DNA of 64,000 bases from Oxytricha trifallax (GCA_000711775.1 ARYC01000062.1:62001-126000), one strand, 5' to 3'; shown: positions 37,101 to 50,700, counted from the first letter of the stretch. Notes: generated by a model from the letters alone, not told the origin. A program made the numbers and translations.

Positions 37101-40090
37101 AACAAATATTTACAGTTGAGCTGAGAATATAAATATTTCATTGCCTAAACAGATATCAATGCCTAACTCTACTATATATACATGGACTAAGGAGATTCAA
37201 ACTCAACCTTTTTGGAGGGATTGTCAATAGAAAATAAAAGAAGATAAGTAGACATAATAACTAAAATGGTCTTTTATTATAAAAAATAACAACATTGAAA
37301 TAGGAAAGACTCAGATAAAGTTTTATTTTCGTATATCTCTGTCTGAATTACTCTTGTGGATTTATTATTATAATTATATGAGTAGATAGAAATAAAAATA
37401 GAAGATTGTGAAAATATGGCAGTGACATTGAAAAGCAAATCATTACACCAAAAATAAGTGATTGTAAATGGAAATACAAGTTAATCAGTTATAGATACAG
37501 ATTAAAATGAAACCACATACATATATATTATTATTATAATCATTTAGTCAAAATAGTATAAAAATCGGGAAAATAAAAATCCTTAAATACAAAGAAATAT
37601 AAATTATACTCACTCTATATATTCTCAGTGTCTGAATTATGAAATATGTATAATTTAAAATTTAATTTTATTTTATTATGAATTTATGATTTTAAACTAA
37701 TTTATTTTTTCTACAAGAGTCAATTTTATATATTAATATTTTAAATTTATATCTCTTAATATGCTTATATATAAAAAATAATTAAAATTAAATTTGGTTT
37801 TGATCTTTATTAAGTTTAATTTATTCATATGTAAGAACATGAATAATTTTGAATTAATTTACTAATAAAAGCAACTATTTTTTAAGATAAAAAAATATTA
37901 ATGTATAAAATAAATAATTAAGCTCAAGATTAAAACTGTAAATAAATCAACTTTCATAATAGTATAAAAGTAATTAAATATATAAAAACAATTTTAAATA
38001 AAAATAAATAAAATAAGAATTATATATTATAAATATAATAGAAATGGGCTCAAGTAGTAAAAATATAATTTTTACTACTTGAGCCCATATTAAATACAAT
38101 AATATAAAAATCAAATGAATTTTAAAAATAATTATAATAATGTTTGAACAATGATTTATTTATATTTTCAATGTATTTTAAGAATTTAAATATTTAAAAA
38201 TTTTACACTATTTTGACTGATTATAAAATTAAATAATTACAATTTATACTTATTATGTAAGTTATAAGTGTAGAGTTTCTTTGCTCTTTCACACAAGATG
38301 TCATCATATTTTAAACAGATAATGACAAATTATTAATATTATGTGCATTTTTTTTTTGTTTTGCTGTGGTCAGTACAAAAACTTGTGATCTAATTATATA
38401 CCGTTGAAGTTAATAAATTAATGTGCTAATTAATTCCTATATGCAAAGACTCATACTATTGTTGAATTTGAAGATATAATAGTTAATTTGAGAACTTATA
38501 GCACTTTGTAATTCCACAATTACCATTATTTATTACAATTAAGGATGAAACACTGAAGTAAAGAGTATATTACTCTTTACCCTATAGAGCCATGATGTTT
38601 TATAGTTACATACCTTAGCATTATAGCTTAACCTTCTCTATAGGTAAGGCATTTAAAGAGAATAAGGTGTATGTTGCAAAACAGTTGAGTAGATAAAGAA
38701 TCTGGCTAGTTATAGGGCGACATTTTATTAAACAAAATTAATATAATATGATTAAAAGAAGTGAGCTTAAGAATATAGTACTGGATTCATTCATGCTAAT
38801 GAAGTTATATTGTTTATGTAAATTAGATGCAATAATAATGTAGCTTGCGTCTTAAATGCTAGTAATACATGCTAGCAGTCAGCCTATATTTTAACAGCAG
38901 GAGTAACATATTAAATTCATATCTAAAGTATCTGAAATGAATGATATAATAATATAATAATATAATATCTTCTATTCTTGTCATAATGTGTAGATATGGA
39001 AATTATGTAAGGAACAGCTTGTTGCTTTATAAATTATAATCCATTTAAAGTAAGTATTAATGGATAAATAGAACTTAAACATTGTACCCATTTAAACATT
39101 TTCAACTAAAATTTGAAGATAAAGTACATCTTTTGAAGATTATTTAATTCAAGTTAACATTTATATTTTTAAGTTTTCTATGTTTTTAAAATAAACAAAT
39201 AAAAATAATATTTTGTTTCTTTACTTCTCCGATTTGGTATAACTTCCAAGTATTTTTATCTTTAACCCATTATACTACTATAATCAGATAGTACAGCTTT
39301 AATAATTTTGAGTAAACTTACTTTGTCTATGATTTTAATGACTCAATTTTTCTATTATTTATTTGTCTGAAATTAAGTTTCATTGTCTCAATGAAAAATA
39401 TTGCTTAAATAATGTTCATTTAAAGATTTAACACACATAATACGACAAAGATATAAATATACTAATTAAATAATTAGAAAGATGTTTTCTGTTAAAATGA
39501 TAACTTTATGTCATTAATTGAATCATTATAGAGATTAAATGAGAGTGGAAAGCATCAAAGCTGTCAATTTGCTTTCATATTATATGAAAATTGAATGATC
39601 TTTAATAGTAATTATATCTAGGAAATTATTTTATGTCTTTATAATGGTAAATAGTTAAAATCATTTCTTGTTTATTTCATCTTTATGTTAAGAATTAGCC
39701 ATTATCTCATGATTAATGATTGTTTTACATTTCCTCAGTAAAGTACCACTTTCTAAAGGAGCTTTGTCCAAATTTTAATTTATTGCATATTTCCAATATC
39801 AAATAAATGCATATATTCATAGTTAAAACTAGAATGCAAATTTACTAAAGAAAAAGAAGATAAATTTGAGAAGAAAAGACTATCTGTTTGAATACTAAAA
39901 ATTTGATGCAAGTAAAGGTGTAGATATGGTCATAAGCTTTCTATAAATACCAAATTATTTGAAGGATTTTCAAATATAAATGACAAATAAAATATAATCA
40001 AGTGATATTAAACATTAATAAAAGGTCAAAAGAATAAAATTGAGTAATTACAATATATAATAGAAAATCGATAAATTAAAATGAAATTAA
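37100..40090. other. AT-rich, no gene seen
   Basis: A long AT-rich region whose only distinct element is the palindrome at 38044-38088. Confidence 0.55.
38044..38088. repeat. Perfect 21-bp inverted repeat, 3-bp spacer
   Basis: The arm ATGGGCTCAAGTAGTAAAAA(T) at 38044-38064 is exactly complementary to 38068-38088, with ATA between. The arms contain GGGCTCAAG, unusual in this AT-rich surrounding. It would form a stable hairpin in single-stranded DNA or RNA. It could be a minimal fold-back element, a protein-binding site or a small-RNA precursor; nothing further is seen. Confidence 0.9.
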
Positions 40091-40100
40091 TTAAGAAAAT

Positions 40101-40440
40101 ATGAAATCCTAAAAATGGTGTTGCTGGGGCTGCTGGTTATTCCTAAAATTTGTAAGTTACAAAAAACATATCTAAAAAGTTTATATTTCAGCAATACTTA
40201 CCACCAAGAGTTCCAACGTCTGTAGATCTAAAGCCCGAGAAACTCTGGAAAAAAATGGGAACAACAAAGTAGGTATGGCCAGATGGAGCAAAATATGAAG
40301 GAGAATGGAGAGATGATAAAGCTGTTTCTGGATATCATCTTTATTATTACCTATACTAATACTTATTATTTTAAGACTTTTTCATTTTAAATTATAGAAT
40401 ACCACTTATTTTTCATAAATGTGAGTTATCTAAATTTTGA
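40101..40440 (+). CDS. MORN-repeat protein, 5' exons (partial)
   Basis: ATG 40101 opens a 17-codon Cys/Trp-rich exon (40101-40151). A 40-nt intron follows (40152-40191, donor GTAAGT, acceptor TATTTCAG) and joins in phase to exon 2 at 40192. Exon 2 contains WPDGAKYEGEWRDDKA at about 40276-40323, a clear MORN motif (YEGEW). The sequence becomes AT-rich and non-protein-like after about 40340, though no TGA occurs until 40438. MORN proteins usually have many repeats, so this is a gene start whose remainder lies elsewhere or is lost, as expected for germline gene segments. Confidence 0.6.
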
Positions 40441-41020
40441 AAAAGAAATTTTCGAATGTAAGAATAATAATTAAACATTGTTTTTGTTCAAAAGAAGTTC
40501 ATCTAATATAAGTTTAATACTTAAAAATCCGATTTTTAAGTTCGATATATTTCCTGTAAAGGTAACACTTTAAAATTTATATCTAATAATAACAGACATA
40601 TAACTTTAATTCATCCTTTTTTATACTATAAATATGGGTAGAGAGTAGTTAGTTTAATGTATTTGTTGTCAATTAACTCAATATGGGTAAATAAAAGAGT
40701 AAATCTTTTTCGATTTTGAAATTTGATAAAGTTAAATTCAAATATAAATTAATTATTATTATTACAAATATTTGGTTGCTTGTTGATTATTGATAAGTCT
40801 AAATATGAATAAATATTTACATAGACATTAGTACTTAGTGATTAAAACGAAAGGCAAATAAATATGTAACTCTAGTATTTAAGCATTTTAAAATATTAAA
40901 TTATTCCTAAATTATATTACTTATTGCCACTGATGGTGAAGCAAGTATCTCAGCCTACACAGCCACAGTGAAAAAAATTGCATGTGTGTTCTTGGGCCAG
41001 CCCAGTTTTGTGACTGCCCA

Positions 41021-41490
41021 TCATGGCTGAGCTCGAGGGTGTCCACCGGCAACAGTGTATGGGTAGAACATAGTCATCACAAAGAAAGACTTACCCTTGA
41101 TTGTCACTCCATTGCAGGCTTCAACATGACAAGGCAGCCTTAGAACACCAGTGGCTTGGTATAGTCCAACGATCATGTGAATATCCCTAGCAATACCTAC
41201 AATACTTGATACTCTATAGGCTTTTGGAGGATTTGTGTTGGCGTATTTCGAGACCTCCCTTCGTAAATTGAGTGTTAGAAGAGCATGATGTAGCAACTCC
41301 ATTTGCGCTGAGACTGTTGGTATAAAGAGATATCCGGAAAGCAGCAGTGATAGATTAGTCTTATATTCACCGCTTCCTTAACATTGATCAAGTTCAGCTC
41401 TCTTGGCATGTGAGCATGCTGCCTTTGTTTGAAGAAGTTGTATTGGAGCTCTAAGGTACCAGAGTGGGTGGGAACTCCATTGGTTGAGAC
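41021..41490 (-). CDS. GPR family, 'SIVGIAR' protein, 41-kb copy
   Basis: The minus-strand frame ends at TGA 41021-41023 and is open with UAR=Gln back to at least 41490. It shows a signal- or anchor-like stretch (LSLLLSGYLFIPTVSA) just before QMELLHH, then NPPKAYRVSSIVGIAR, HMIVG and a PC...AC.G pattern. It matches the 29-kb and 58-kb copies in order and spacing. The start codon is unclear: the in-frame ATG at 41302 would omit the hydrophobic segment. Predicted extracytoplasmic protein of unknown function. Confidence 0.52.
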
Positions 41491-41799
41491 GCCAACGAGC
41501 GCATCGCGCATTGTGAACTGCTTCAGGATCCCCTGCCTCCATTATGGCAACAGCTCTGGTCGCATTTAAGTCTCAAAGATAGAAACAGAATCCACAGGGC
41601 TTCTTGCACTAAAACATAAAGGAAATGTCTCAGTCTAGAGTAGAAAAGGGCAGCAGGCTAAAGAGATTGGCAGATTTATTAGTTATGATCTTCTCGCTAT
41701 TTCCCCAATCTATCAGCACGAATATGTAAACCCTCGCTTTGAGAAACTCCAAAAGCCTTTTGGGACACAGTGATGCTTGATTATCTCGGCTCCCCGAGG

Positions 41800-42120
41800 A
41801 TGTCTGAGCCGGAAGTTCCACCGTCATGAGATGATTCACGCTGCGTCGAGTGGTGCCACTGGCCTCCCCTTTGGAGATTCGCCCCTTACTTTACTGGAAG
41901 TCATGAATGCGGAAGGCTAAAGCAGAGACTGGCTGCCAAGAATGGCCAAGATAAGACGCTGGAGATTCAGAGCAATTCATACTTGATGGCAAAGAGATAT
42001 GCATGACCAATTTTTGGGCAACGAAAAAAAATGCATAGTACATTTGTAAATAGTGAACACCAAGTTGACTTTCAGAAAGGACAAAACTTATGGAAAACCC
42101 TGAGCAAAGTAGCAAATAAT
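41800..42120 (+). pseudogene. GPR family, 'MSE' gene, 41-kb copy
   Basis: ATG 41800 begins MSEPEVPPS and then meets TGA. That TGA sits at the same codon as in the 12-kb copy, where the 59-kb copy has CGA (Arg). Downstream, matching peptides occur in shifting frames (NAEG, LAAKNGQ), consistent with small indels. It diverges from the SIVGIAR gene at 41.0-41.5 kb. Confidence 0.45.
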
Positions 42121-42399
42121 CAATACAAACGTTTATAGCTGAAGCTCAGGGATTGATTATTCAGATGATAGATGTAATTTAACACACTCTTAACAAACAA
42201 TCTAAATATTTCTTCTAATAGAGTACGACATAAACATAACTGATACATCTTCAGGTGGCTAACGAGGACTGCATGATCGGAGATCTTCAAGAAATACAAT
42301 TCGAAAAAGATTACGTAAACTAAGAGTACTTTAAAATGTGAAAATACAGATGAAATATTAAAGACTAAATTAGCATTCAACAGAGGATTACTCGCATAA

Positions 42400-43090
42400 C
42401 TAAATAAAAATATACTTAAGTTTTATATATTCTCGCTCTCTATATTAGTTTATCAAAACTTTATCCTAAGTTTTCACAATCTTTTATTATTTTTAATGGC
42501 ATGACTTCTAATTCAAAATTGAATAATATAAGAAATTATCCAAACACAAGCTCTATATTTATTTGTGAAATTACCTGATATTTTAACTATAATCTCTGTA
42601 ATAAATTCGAATAAGTTTATATCTTATTTAAATATATAAATCAACCGTATATTTAATAGAGCAGCTGTAAGTAAAATGAATAAATAAGCTACATAGACTC
42701 AAATATGTTAAATGTTACTAGAAATCAGGACATTCATTATCCTTGTCATTCAATCACAGTAAGTAAACATATATAATTAATGAAACTTTGCTGTTGAAAA
42801 CTTTCATATTTAGAGTTTGATAACAATTTAAATATATTTATAATATATATTATAAGGCAACATATGCAAAATTATAATGCTAATACCATTAATAAATAAG
42901 GTTAATATTGGATGTGCTACTAATTATTAAAACAATAAATTTATTATCAACAACAAAAAATTAGGCTTAAATTAAGAGTGGATTGGAGAGTGAATTATAG
43001 ATGTCAATATGCTATTGGCTTAATTAATATTTAGATATAATATTGTAGGTTTTCTACTCGTTTATAGTTTTTATATAAATATTCTTTTTA
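42400..43090. other. AT-rich, no gene seen
   Basis: AT-rich spacer without a supported feature. Confidence 0.55.
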
Positions 43091-43097
43091 AATTAAT

Positions 43098-43529
43098 TCA
43101 TTTAAGTAATGGTATTTAATTTGTAATGATTTTAATCTCAAGTATATTATTTACTATAATTCCAATATAATACTGATATTGATGCATCTAATGCCAATCC
43201 ATAGTGGCATATATCATAAGATTTAATGGTTAGTCATCTTAATTTATATGGTGATTTACCTCTTCATACACTTGCTTCATCCTCTGCTTTCTTTACTCGC
43301 TTTGCTTCTCTTATTTACTTTGATTTCCTTACTAAAAGCCACCTTACTGAATAATCTAAATTGTATCATCTTAATCTTCATGTACAGGCTAGATGTCTAT
43401 GCTTTAAACTTTGATAGCGAATCTAATCTCTTCAGTTTGAATCGATTCCTTGAGTATGGTTGTGATTAATTTAATTGAGAGATCTGATTTCAGTAACTGT
43501 ACATGCTTCTTTAGGCAGTTGAGATCCAT
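43098..43529 (-). CDS. Hypothetical Gln/Lys-rich protein, 143 aa
   Basis: ATG 43529 (preceded in frame by TGA) to TGA 43098-43100, UAR=Gln. It has a helical N-terminus (MDLNCLKKHVQLLKSDL), then an acidic segment (HEDQDD), a Gln/Lys/Ser-rich stretch (KQEKQSEQRKQRMKQ) and an AT-rich tail. The tail may be beyond the true exon end, since a GTAAAT donor-like site follows EEV. The plus-strand hydrophobic frame 43248-43469 is its antisense shadow. No known family. Among the single-copy frames this is one of the more convincing. Confidence 0.42.
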
Positions 43530-45177
43530 TTCAATTCAGTTCAAGTGAGACAGCTAGTTAGATGAAATGTAGATATGTTGGCAATTTATTAGCCAAATCA
43601 TTATAATTTCGTAATAATAAATGTAATTATAACAAAGAGATATTTGGATGTGATGTTTATTAAGCTGTTGAATTTTTTCGTTTTAATGTATAGTTAGGCT
43701 ATTATCATGAAGATAAATCATGAAAACTAATATAATTAGGCTTATATAGATATATTTTACCTTGTCATTGAATACAGTGAAAATTTATGAGCATTTTATA
43801 TCTTCGAAATGATCGGTATCTATTGTGTTAGTCTAAACAAATGATACTCCTTTGCCAAATTTGTTTTCAAGGGAGTTTAAGAGATTATTCACATATTTAC
43901 TTTTTCAATTGGAGGATCTTATTTGAATATTAGTAATATTATTAAACATTTTAATCTAAAATAATGATATAATATCTTAAAAATAATATAATGAGAAATA
44001 AATCTAGCAATGACTTCTTCACCACCATCACTTTCAGTTGCTGATTCACCATTCTCATAGCTTTAAACTCTCCTCCAAATTCTTAACCTGAATATTCAAA
44101 ATACTAAGATTAAGGAGCCAATTAGTTAGATTCATGCGAGGAATAGTCTGATTCCTTTCTATAACTATAATTATATGCTATTCCAATTGATTGACAGCTT
44201 TTTTGTCATCTCTTTGTAATGAAGTTAGAGTTTATGTTTTGTATAGGAATAAGCTGTACTCTCTTGATTTTTTACAACTAAACCTCAAGTATGATAAAGA
44301 AAAATGGACTGAATATCAATTTTATATTCATTTATAAAGTTCTTTGTAATGTGTTGTTAATTTATGATTTTAATAGAAATAAATCATACCATTTGAAATA
44401 ATTAATATATACTTATATATTTTCTGATGTTATATCCATAAAAATGTATCTTTACTGATAGTTAAATAATGAATATATTAAATCAACAATTATTTTTATT
44501 ATGTATATTATTGTATAAATCATTATTTCCTTAAAAAAAAAAGATTTCATTTGTCTCAGCTGAGTTTAATCAGCTTTGTTAAACATTGTATCTGCAAAAT
44601 AAAACAGTTCAACTCAATATTGCCTTGAATATGCATAATGTCTCTTTGTGATATGCTTACTTCACCCGTCTTGAGTTTATTAATTTACTGAAATTGAGTT
44701 ATTTTAAATATGATAGATCGTTTTAGATTTTAACATACTCTATCCCAAACTATATATTAATTTGTAATTCTGATTATTTTACTAACTAAACAATACCTGA
44801 CATAATATAGTTTAATTCTTATTTTTTTTAACTATATACTTGGGAATACTCATAATTCATATAGAATGTGAATATTAAGTGTTTTAATAAGATTCAAAAT
44901 AGATTGGTATAATTATAATCATAATTTAAATTAAATTGTCTATGACTGAACAGAGTAAAACAGATTATCCTCGATCTTTGATTAATATAATATGTAATTT
45001 ATATAAATCAGTAAACTTGTAAAAAGATTATACAAAAGGAGATTAAGTAATAATACACACTTGGCATAAGTTATGTGATTTAATTTGCTCATATTAATGA
45101 TAAATTACCATTTCTCCTTATTTAATTGTAATATTAAACCTAAATAAAGGCATTTATAACTCCAAAAGACAGTCCAT
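43530..45177. other. AT-rich, no gene seen
   Basis: AT-rich DNA preceding retroposon D; no supported feature. Confidence 0.55.
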
Positions 45178-45192
45178 TTAATAGATAAACCA

Positions 45193-46777
45193 TTATTAAA
45201 TTAAGTTGATACTAAAAGGAACAGTAACGAATATGGCACACATTCCTAATTAAGAGTCCCTCAACCAAGGTTCCCCAAATTGTGTTCGAGCCTCAAGCTC
45301 TCTCTACTAGTAAGCACCATGAGAGTACAAAGCTACTAATGGACAAGACGATGATGACCATTGGGTAACAGAATGTGAAATATCAGATGAAGAGATAGTA
45401 AATCACAGACTTAATAACCACCCTGAATACAACATGTACTTCAGTGAAGACTCAAACTCAGAATATGATATTGACTCAAATATAGAGATGGAACTTGATA
45501 TTCCAATACACAAGTCTAAGTAAGGTTTACAAAACTAAATATACAACTGGTACAAAAAGATCTCTTAACCAAAAAAGAAACGTCTGGTCAAGTAATAGTT
45601 TTTAGAAGACGTGGACTGCCAAAGAGGTCCATTACTAAATGCCCCAGAGTTTACTTGCCTACAAGGTACCCATAATTCCACCCAACCAAAATGTTTTTAA
45701 GCAATTGTATTGTAATCTCACTTATTAATAAAGTCATACACACTACCATACTGACAAACACAATGTTAGCAACAAAACAACATAAAAAAGCCAAAATCAA
45801 TCAAGATAAGTCTGCATAATGGTCTAGAAATACTTCTTTAAACAACACCAAGAGACCCCTAAACCAAAACCCCACTACTAAATAGGGTAAGAATAACTCC
45901 TCTATTTAATTATAGAATTTCATTAAAAAAATTTCTTAACCATATCCAAACTACCAAATTAGTATACTACACTTCTTTAATTCAAACAAAAGGATTTAAC
46001 CAGATGCAACAATACCCAACCAATAATAAATATTGGACTCAAACAAAGCGGATTAAGTGGAAAAATAGAAAAGTTTTTAGACTAAGAAGAAAAAAAGGAA
46101 TCACTAAAAAAAAAGACTTATCACCTTAACCTATACCATCAGGGGTATTAAATAGGGAAACTAGAATAAGTCACGACATCACTTTACATCATAATATTAC
46201 CATATTCTGATCGATACTTTATCAATACCTAAATAACTTTCCAACAGTAGTGTAGTGACACTAAGTATTAAACTAGATATTTACTAATTACTAAATAAGC
46301 ATAACAAAAACTTGTAATGATTTCGTTTTATATTTTTCAACTGCAAGATCCAAGACTCTAAATTTACAGAGAATGATAGAAGTAAAGAACTGAATACATA
46401 TCCAAACTTCGAGCAATTGGACATCCAGTTGTTAAATTAACTCAACCCACTATACCAAGCTGAGGTACAACTAAGAAGTATACAAGAGAGAGAGAGAACT
46501 TCTCACCAACTTTATCGAAGGAAGATAAAACTAATGCACAGTTGGTCAACATCAAGATCCAAATATTGCTTTTCAAATTTCGATACAAAAAGAGGCAGAG
46601 AAAAGAACACAGAAAAAGAAAGAAGTAGCAGGAACAAATTGAAAAATTGAAAGTATAAATGTCCATATTAATGTAATCAAAATTAACTAATGGGCTTGGT
46701 TCTAATATATAAACATATATTTAAGATCTTGGGTCCCCAGAGACCTCTATGTGATAATATTATTATTATTATTATTG
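45193..46777 (+). mobile_element. Alpha retroposon D, full length, ORF decayed
   Basis: A 1585-bp insertion is flanked by TTAATAGATAAACCA (45178-45192) and TTAATAAGTAAACCA (46778-46792, 13/15). An alpha-type frame starts at ATG 45233 (MAHIPNQESLNQ) and shifts frame early. It then shows the acidic segment (DDDDHWVTECEISDEE) and a very basic C-terminus (KKRQRKEHRKRKKQQ). The 3' end has AGACCTCTATGTGAT at 46741-46755 and an (ATT)n tail. Mutated duplications and a broken ORF suggest an older insertion than A, B or C. Confidence 0.78.
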
Positions 46778-46792
46778 TTAATAAGTAAACCA

Positions 46793-48770
46793 ATTTATTG
46801 TCGGAATTCACAGAAATCATTACAATAATAAGTAATAGGATACTATTCAATTGATATAGCCATTTTCATTCAGCTGGTAGTTTATTTAATTTATAATATA
46901 TGTTTTGATAAAATTTCTTATAAGAATTGAATTTTATAAATTGCTTTTTTTATGATATAAGCAGATGAATTAATAGATTAATCTGTTTATAGTCTATTAA
47001 GTTTTTAAAAATATTTAAATTTCTTTGATTTCTTTTGAGTCTCAATCTTTTAATTACTATGTTTTAGTATACTTCATAATTCTTATATCTATGGAGTAAA
47101 TATGAGTATTAATATTCATTCAGAGCATTCAAATTAATTGAGAAATGACTGTTAAAGCTGTCGGTATTAAACAATTTGCTATTTCCTCAACCCTATTCGA
47201 TTTAATTTTGTGAAATCGTTTAAGATCTCATGAGTGATCGAACATACTACTTCACATGCAGAAGTTTCTAGCTTAAGTAGGTGATAACGTAGTATCTGAC
47301 AACTGATATAAAATAATTGCTTGTATGTTGATTAGTTAGAAGTATAAATACAATATCTTGGGTCTGATTATATGTTAAAATAAAATATTTATTGATAATG
47401 TCTATGTAACTTATTGACACATGAATATTTAATGGAGCATTATTATCAATTAAAAAGACAATAAGGCACTTGCCAAGTCTCTAGGATTAGGTTATCATCT
47501 AAATTAAAAGAATGGAAGTTAAATATACTAACTAACCTCATGTAAAACATTGAGTATTAATACTTATTTTTAATCAGTGAAGTCGATGAAGTTTATGAGG
47601 ACTATTTATAATTAATAAATAAAGATAACTACGGCAAGTTATTATCATTTTATTATTTACTTTGGATTATTTTATATATTCTAAGATTTTTATTCAATAA
47701 GATTGTTACTAATAAAAATAAACTTTTACTTAATATGCTTTTCTCTTAGATAAATCTAACATTTCTGGGTGAAGTAAAAACATTTAAACTAACTTGACTG
47801 CTATAATATTTATGATTATCAGTACTATAAATAACTTCCATTTAAACATTCTTATCATAATTAGCAAAGTTGCAATAATCTTAAGTGTAAAGTGATAACA
47901 CGATTGAAATTATTTTAACTCGTTGAAATTTGTTCAACAAGAAATATAGTTAGACCTATAATATAATCAACTGCAAAATTCCTTAACAGGCATAACCAAA
48001 ATATTTTGTTGAATATTTGACTGAAAAACATAGTTATTATCTGCATATAATTGCTGTAGCAGGCTTGATCAAAAAGTTGAATTTAAAAATCTTATGAAAT
48101 TTACATATCATCAAACTTTACTGGTAGATGATCGTATAAGTCCCTTTAAATTCAAGGTTATATATTATAATTAGAAGTAATTTATCATAAAAGATCGATT
48201 AATTCCCTTACTGTAATTAACGATAATAGGATATTCTTTAATTATGGCTAATTAATCGAGATAAATAAAGCGAATCATGAAATAAATCAATCAACTTAAG
48301 CCTTTCTTTATATTTTAGAACATTAATTTATATAGTATATATTATACGATATATAATTGTCCTTAACATAAGGAAAAATATTAAATTAAAAATTTGGAAC
48401 TTTAAACTCAAAAAATGAATAGCAGAATTCAAAAAGCAATTAGCACTTAAGTTCTATAAGCTTAAATAACTTAATATTTCTAAAAGAATTCAGGCCTTTA
48501 TGATTATTAATTAGGTATACCATAAAAAACCATCTGTTTCTTATATTTATTTAAGCATTAATCTATACTTACGCAAATTTATTGATGTAAACTTAAAAAA
48601 CGATATAATGAAATTAAATATGACTGTTAAGTGATTAAAGTTGACAAGATTACACTGCTATATTATAAGCAATGGTTAATATAGATTTAATACATATTAA
48701 TACTATAGAGTGCATTAAGAATAACAGATAAAAATAATAAATGCTATAATTATGGTATTTTAAAGTATAT
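46793..48770. other. AT-rich, no gene seen
   Basis: AT-rich DNA; nothing supported. Confidence 0.55.
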
Positions 48771-48779
48771 AGAGTTTAC

Positions 48780-48965
48780 AGGAAGCAGATCTCTGCGAGC
48801 TCTGTGTGGTATACTCCTATTACGCTAGGCTCTTATCTCGTATGCATCTCGGTACAGGAAGATGTAGAATGGGAGACGAGGTGATTTTTCGGAGTTTTCT
48901 AGTTCACGACTTTCAAATTCATTGATTGCCACATCAACTCACATCAGATACGTCTACGTCACGAC
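48780..48965. other. Isolated G+C-rich islet
   Basis: About 185 bp of distinctly higher G+C in very AT-rich flanks. The reverse strand has ACATCTTCCTGTACCGAGAT, faintly like the GPR segment around ACATC...CCGAGAT at 30.7, 41.8 and 59.4 kb. It may be a degraded GPR fragment, but this is weak. Confidence 0.25.
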
Positions 48966-49489
48966 TAAAATTGATGTTTTGATTTTAGTATTAAACAGTG
49001 AATTGATAAATATTTAATTTTGAGTATAACTCATTAATCATCATCAAAAGTATATATAGAATAAAAAAATTAAATAAAATAAAGTAAGAAACTACAACAG
49101 ATAGTTAATTAAAATATTGCAAAATATGATTAAATATTCAATTATAATAATTACAGCAAATTATATTAAATTATAAATTATAAGCTATATTTAAATAAAT
49201 AAATATATATAATTTGGAATATATTAATAGATTTAAGATTTTCAAATTAATTAGTGAGGTATTGTTATTTAGTAAAAAGAGAAATAATTGTAAAATAAAC
49301 TTTTATATAGAATATAATAAAGAAATCTATATTTTAATCTCATAGAATGGAATAATTCATATAGACTTTATAAAAATTAAGATATTCAATTATTAAAAAA
49401 GATTATTTATAAAATATAAGGATATGATTGAAAATAGTCTCATGATTAAAAATTTATAAGGAATACTTGAAAATTTAGGGGTAAGTGAG

Positions 49490-50170
49490 GAAGGAGAATT
49501 CAAAAACAATATTTATGGATATCGCGGGGCACTCCTTGGCTATGGTTGTAGGAAATTGTCATATCATTTCATTTTGATTAGTCCTCAGACTGAGAGGTGC
49601 CTTTGAGTATCCGATGATGTTCTTAAGGAATCAAACCTCGTAGAGGACCTTCCAAAGCCTATGTCTGTGAATATGACAATCAAACGCCAAAACTTCTTAG
49701 TGAAATAAATAAGTGCTTTGATTTTTAGGGTATAGTTGGGTCTTGTTGGGGATAGTAGAGAAATTAAGCCAATATGTAAAATGAGATATAGAAATTAAGA
49801 AATTTAGGATCTGCATAAGATGAGTCATATTTAGATTTACTTCATAAGCTTAAGTATGGTGTAAGCATTAATAAGACTTAGTCAAACCATTAATTAATAT
49901 GCAGCTATTGCCAATCTCCTTTGTAAGATGCCTCATCAGTTAGATTTCATTTCTTTTTGGCTGTTAAGCATTATAATTCAGGCACTTTAAAGCATTCTGC
50001 AAGAAATAAAAATTCTCTCAGCACTATATTGACTACCTCTGCGACTCGAAGACTTTAATGTATTGAGCCTCTTTCTACTAGACTTTCGAGCTGTGATGTT
50101 TCATTGCAAGTTTACAGACATGTGTTTCTCTCCTTTAAACTATAGCCTACATTTATAAAAAAAATGGCAT
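49490..50170. other. G+C-raised region upstream of transposase remnant
   Basis: Moderate-G+C patches at 49500-49690 and 49900-50160 precede the transposase remnant. They may be its decayed N-terminal half, but I could not identify a helix-turn-helix or a continuous frame. Confidence 0.25.
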
Positions 50171-50249
50171 TACTTTCAATACTCTCAACAGAGTGAAGAA
50201 AGTGATTGATTTTACTGTGCCATTTTAATTTAAGCTATATATATATATA

Positions 50250-50700
50250 TATGAGTAAATGCAGAGAGCTATTAACATTAACATCAAGTTCATACACGCT
50301 GATAAAGCTGTATTTTCCTTCAACACCTTTATTAATAAGTCTTGGTACAAAAAATATGATAATATAGAAGTATATGATTAAAAAGTAAAGGTAATAACCC
50401 ATCTATTTTAACTTTTATAAGGGAAGATTCAGGCTCGGAGAGTTTTGTGATTCACCCTCACTCTATTAAGCGAGAGTAGTATAGAGAGTTCCTACATAAG
50501 CTATGATAGAAAAGTATAGCAACCAAGAGATCATCCAGTTTTTGATAATCTGTCAGCTCATAAGACTAAGAGTCTAAGAAAACTTATGAAGACCTAAACA
50601 TAACTCCTGTTTTACAACGTTCCTTTAAGCCCATAATTTATTGGATAAGAGTTCTGCTGCTGTTGGTATTACTTATTTTGCATGACTTTCCCATCAAATA
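50250..50700 (+). pseudogene. Tc1/mariner-like DDE transposase remnant
   Basis: Shifting plus-strand frames read in order. First is FIHADKAVFSF...NKSWYKKYD (first Asp, 50301). Next is FVIHPHSIKREQYREFL. Then DNLSAHKTKSLRKL (second Asp, 50544), and finally NVPLSPQF followed by a Glu codon at 50649. This order matches the catalytic core of IS630/Tc1-family transposases, the superfamily that includes hypotrich TBE elements. TGA codons and frameshifts make it inactive. No telomere-like ends or inverted repeats were found. Confidence 0.6.

Noticed and set aside
43248-43469. Plus-strand hydrophobic frame
   Set aside because: Shadow of the Gln/Lys-rich minus-strand frame 43098-43529.
46442-46666. 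Minus-strand 74-residue frame
   Set aside because: Lies antisense to the basic C-terminus of the alpha ORF in retroposon D.
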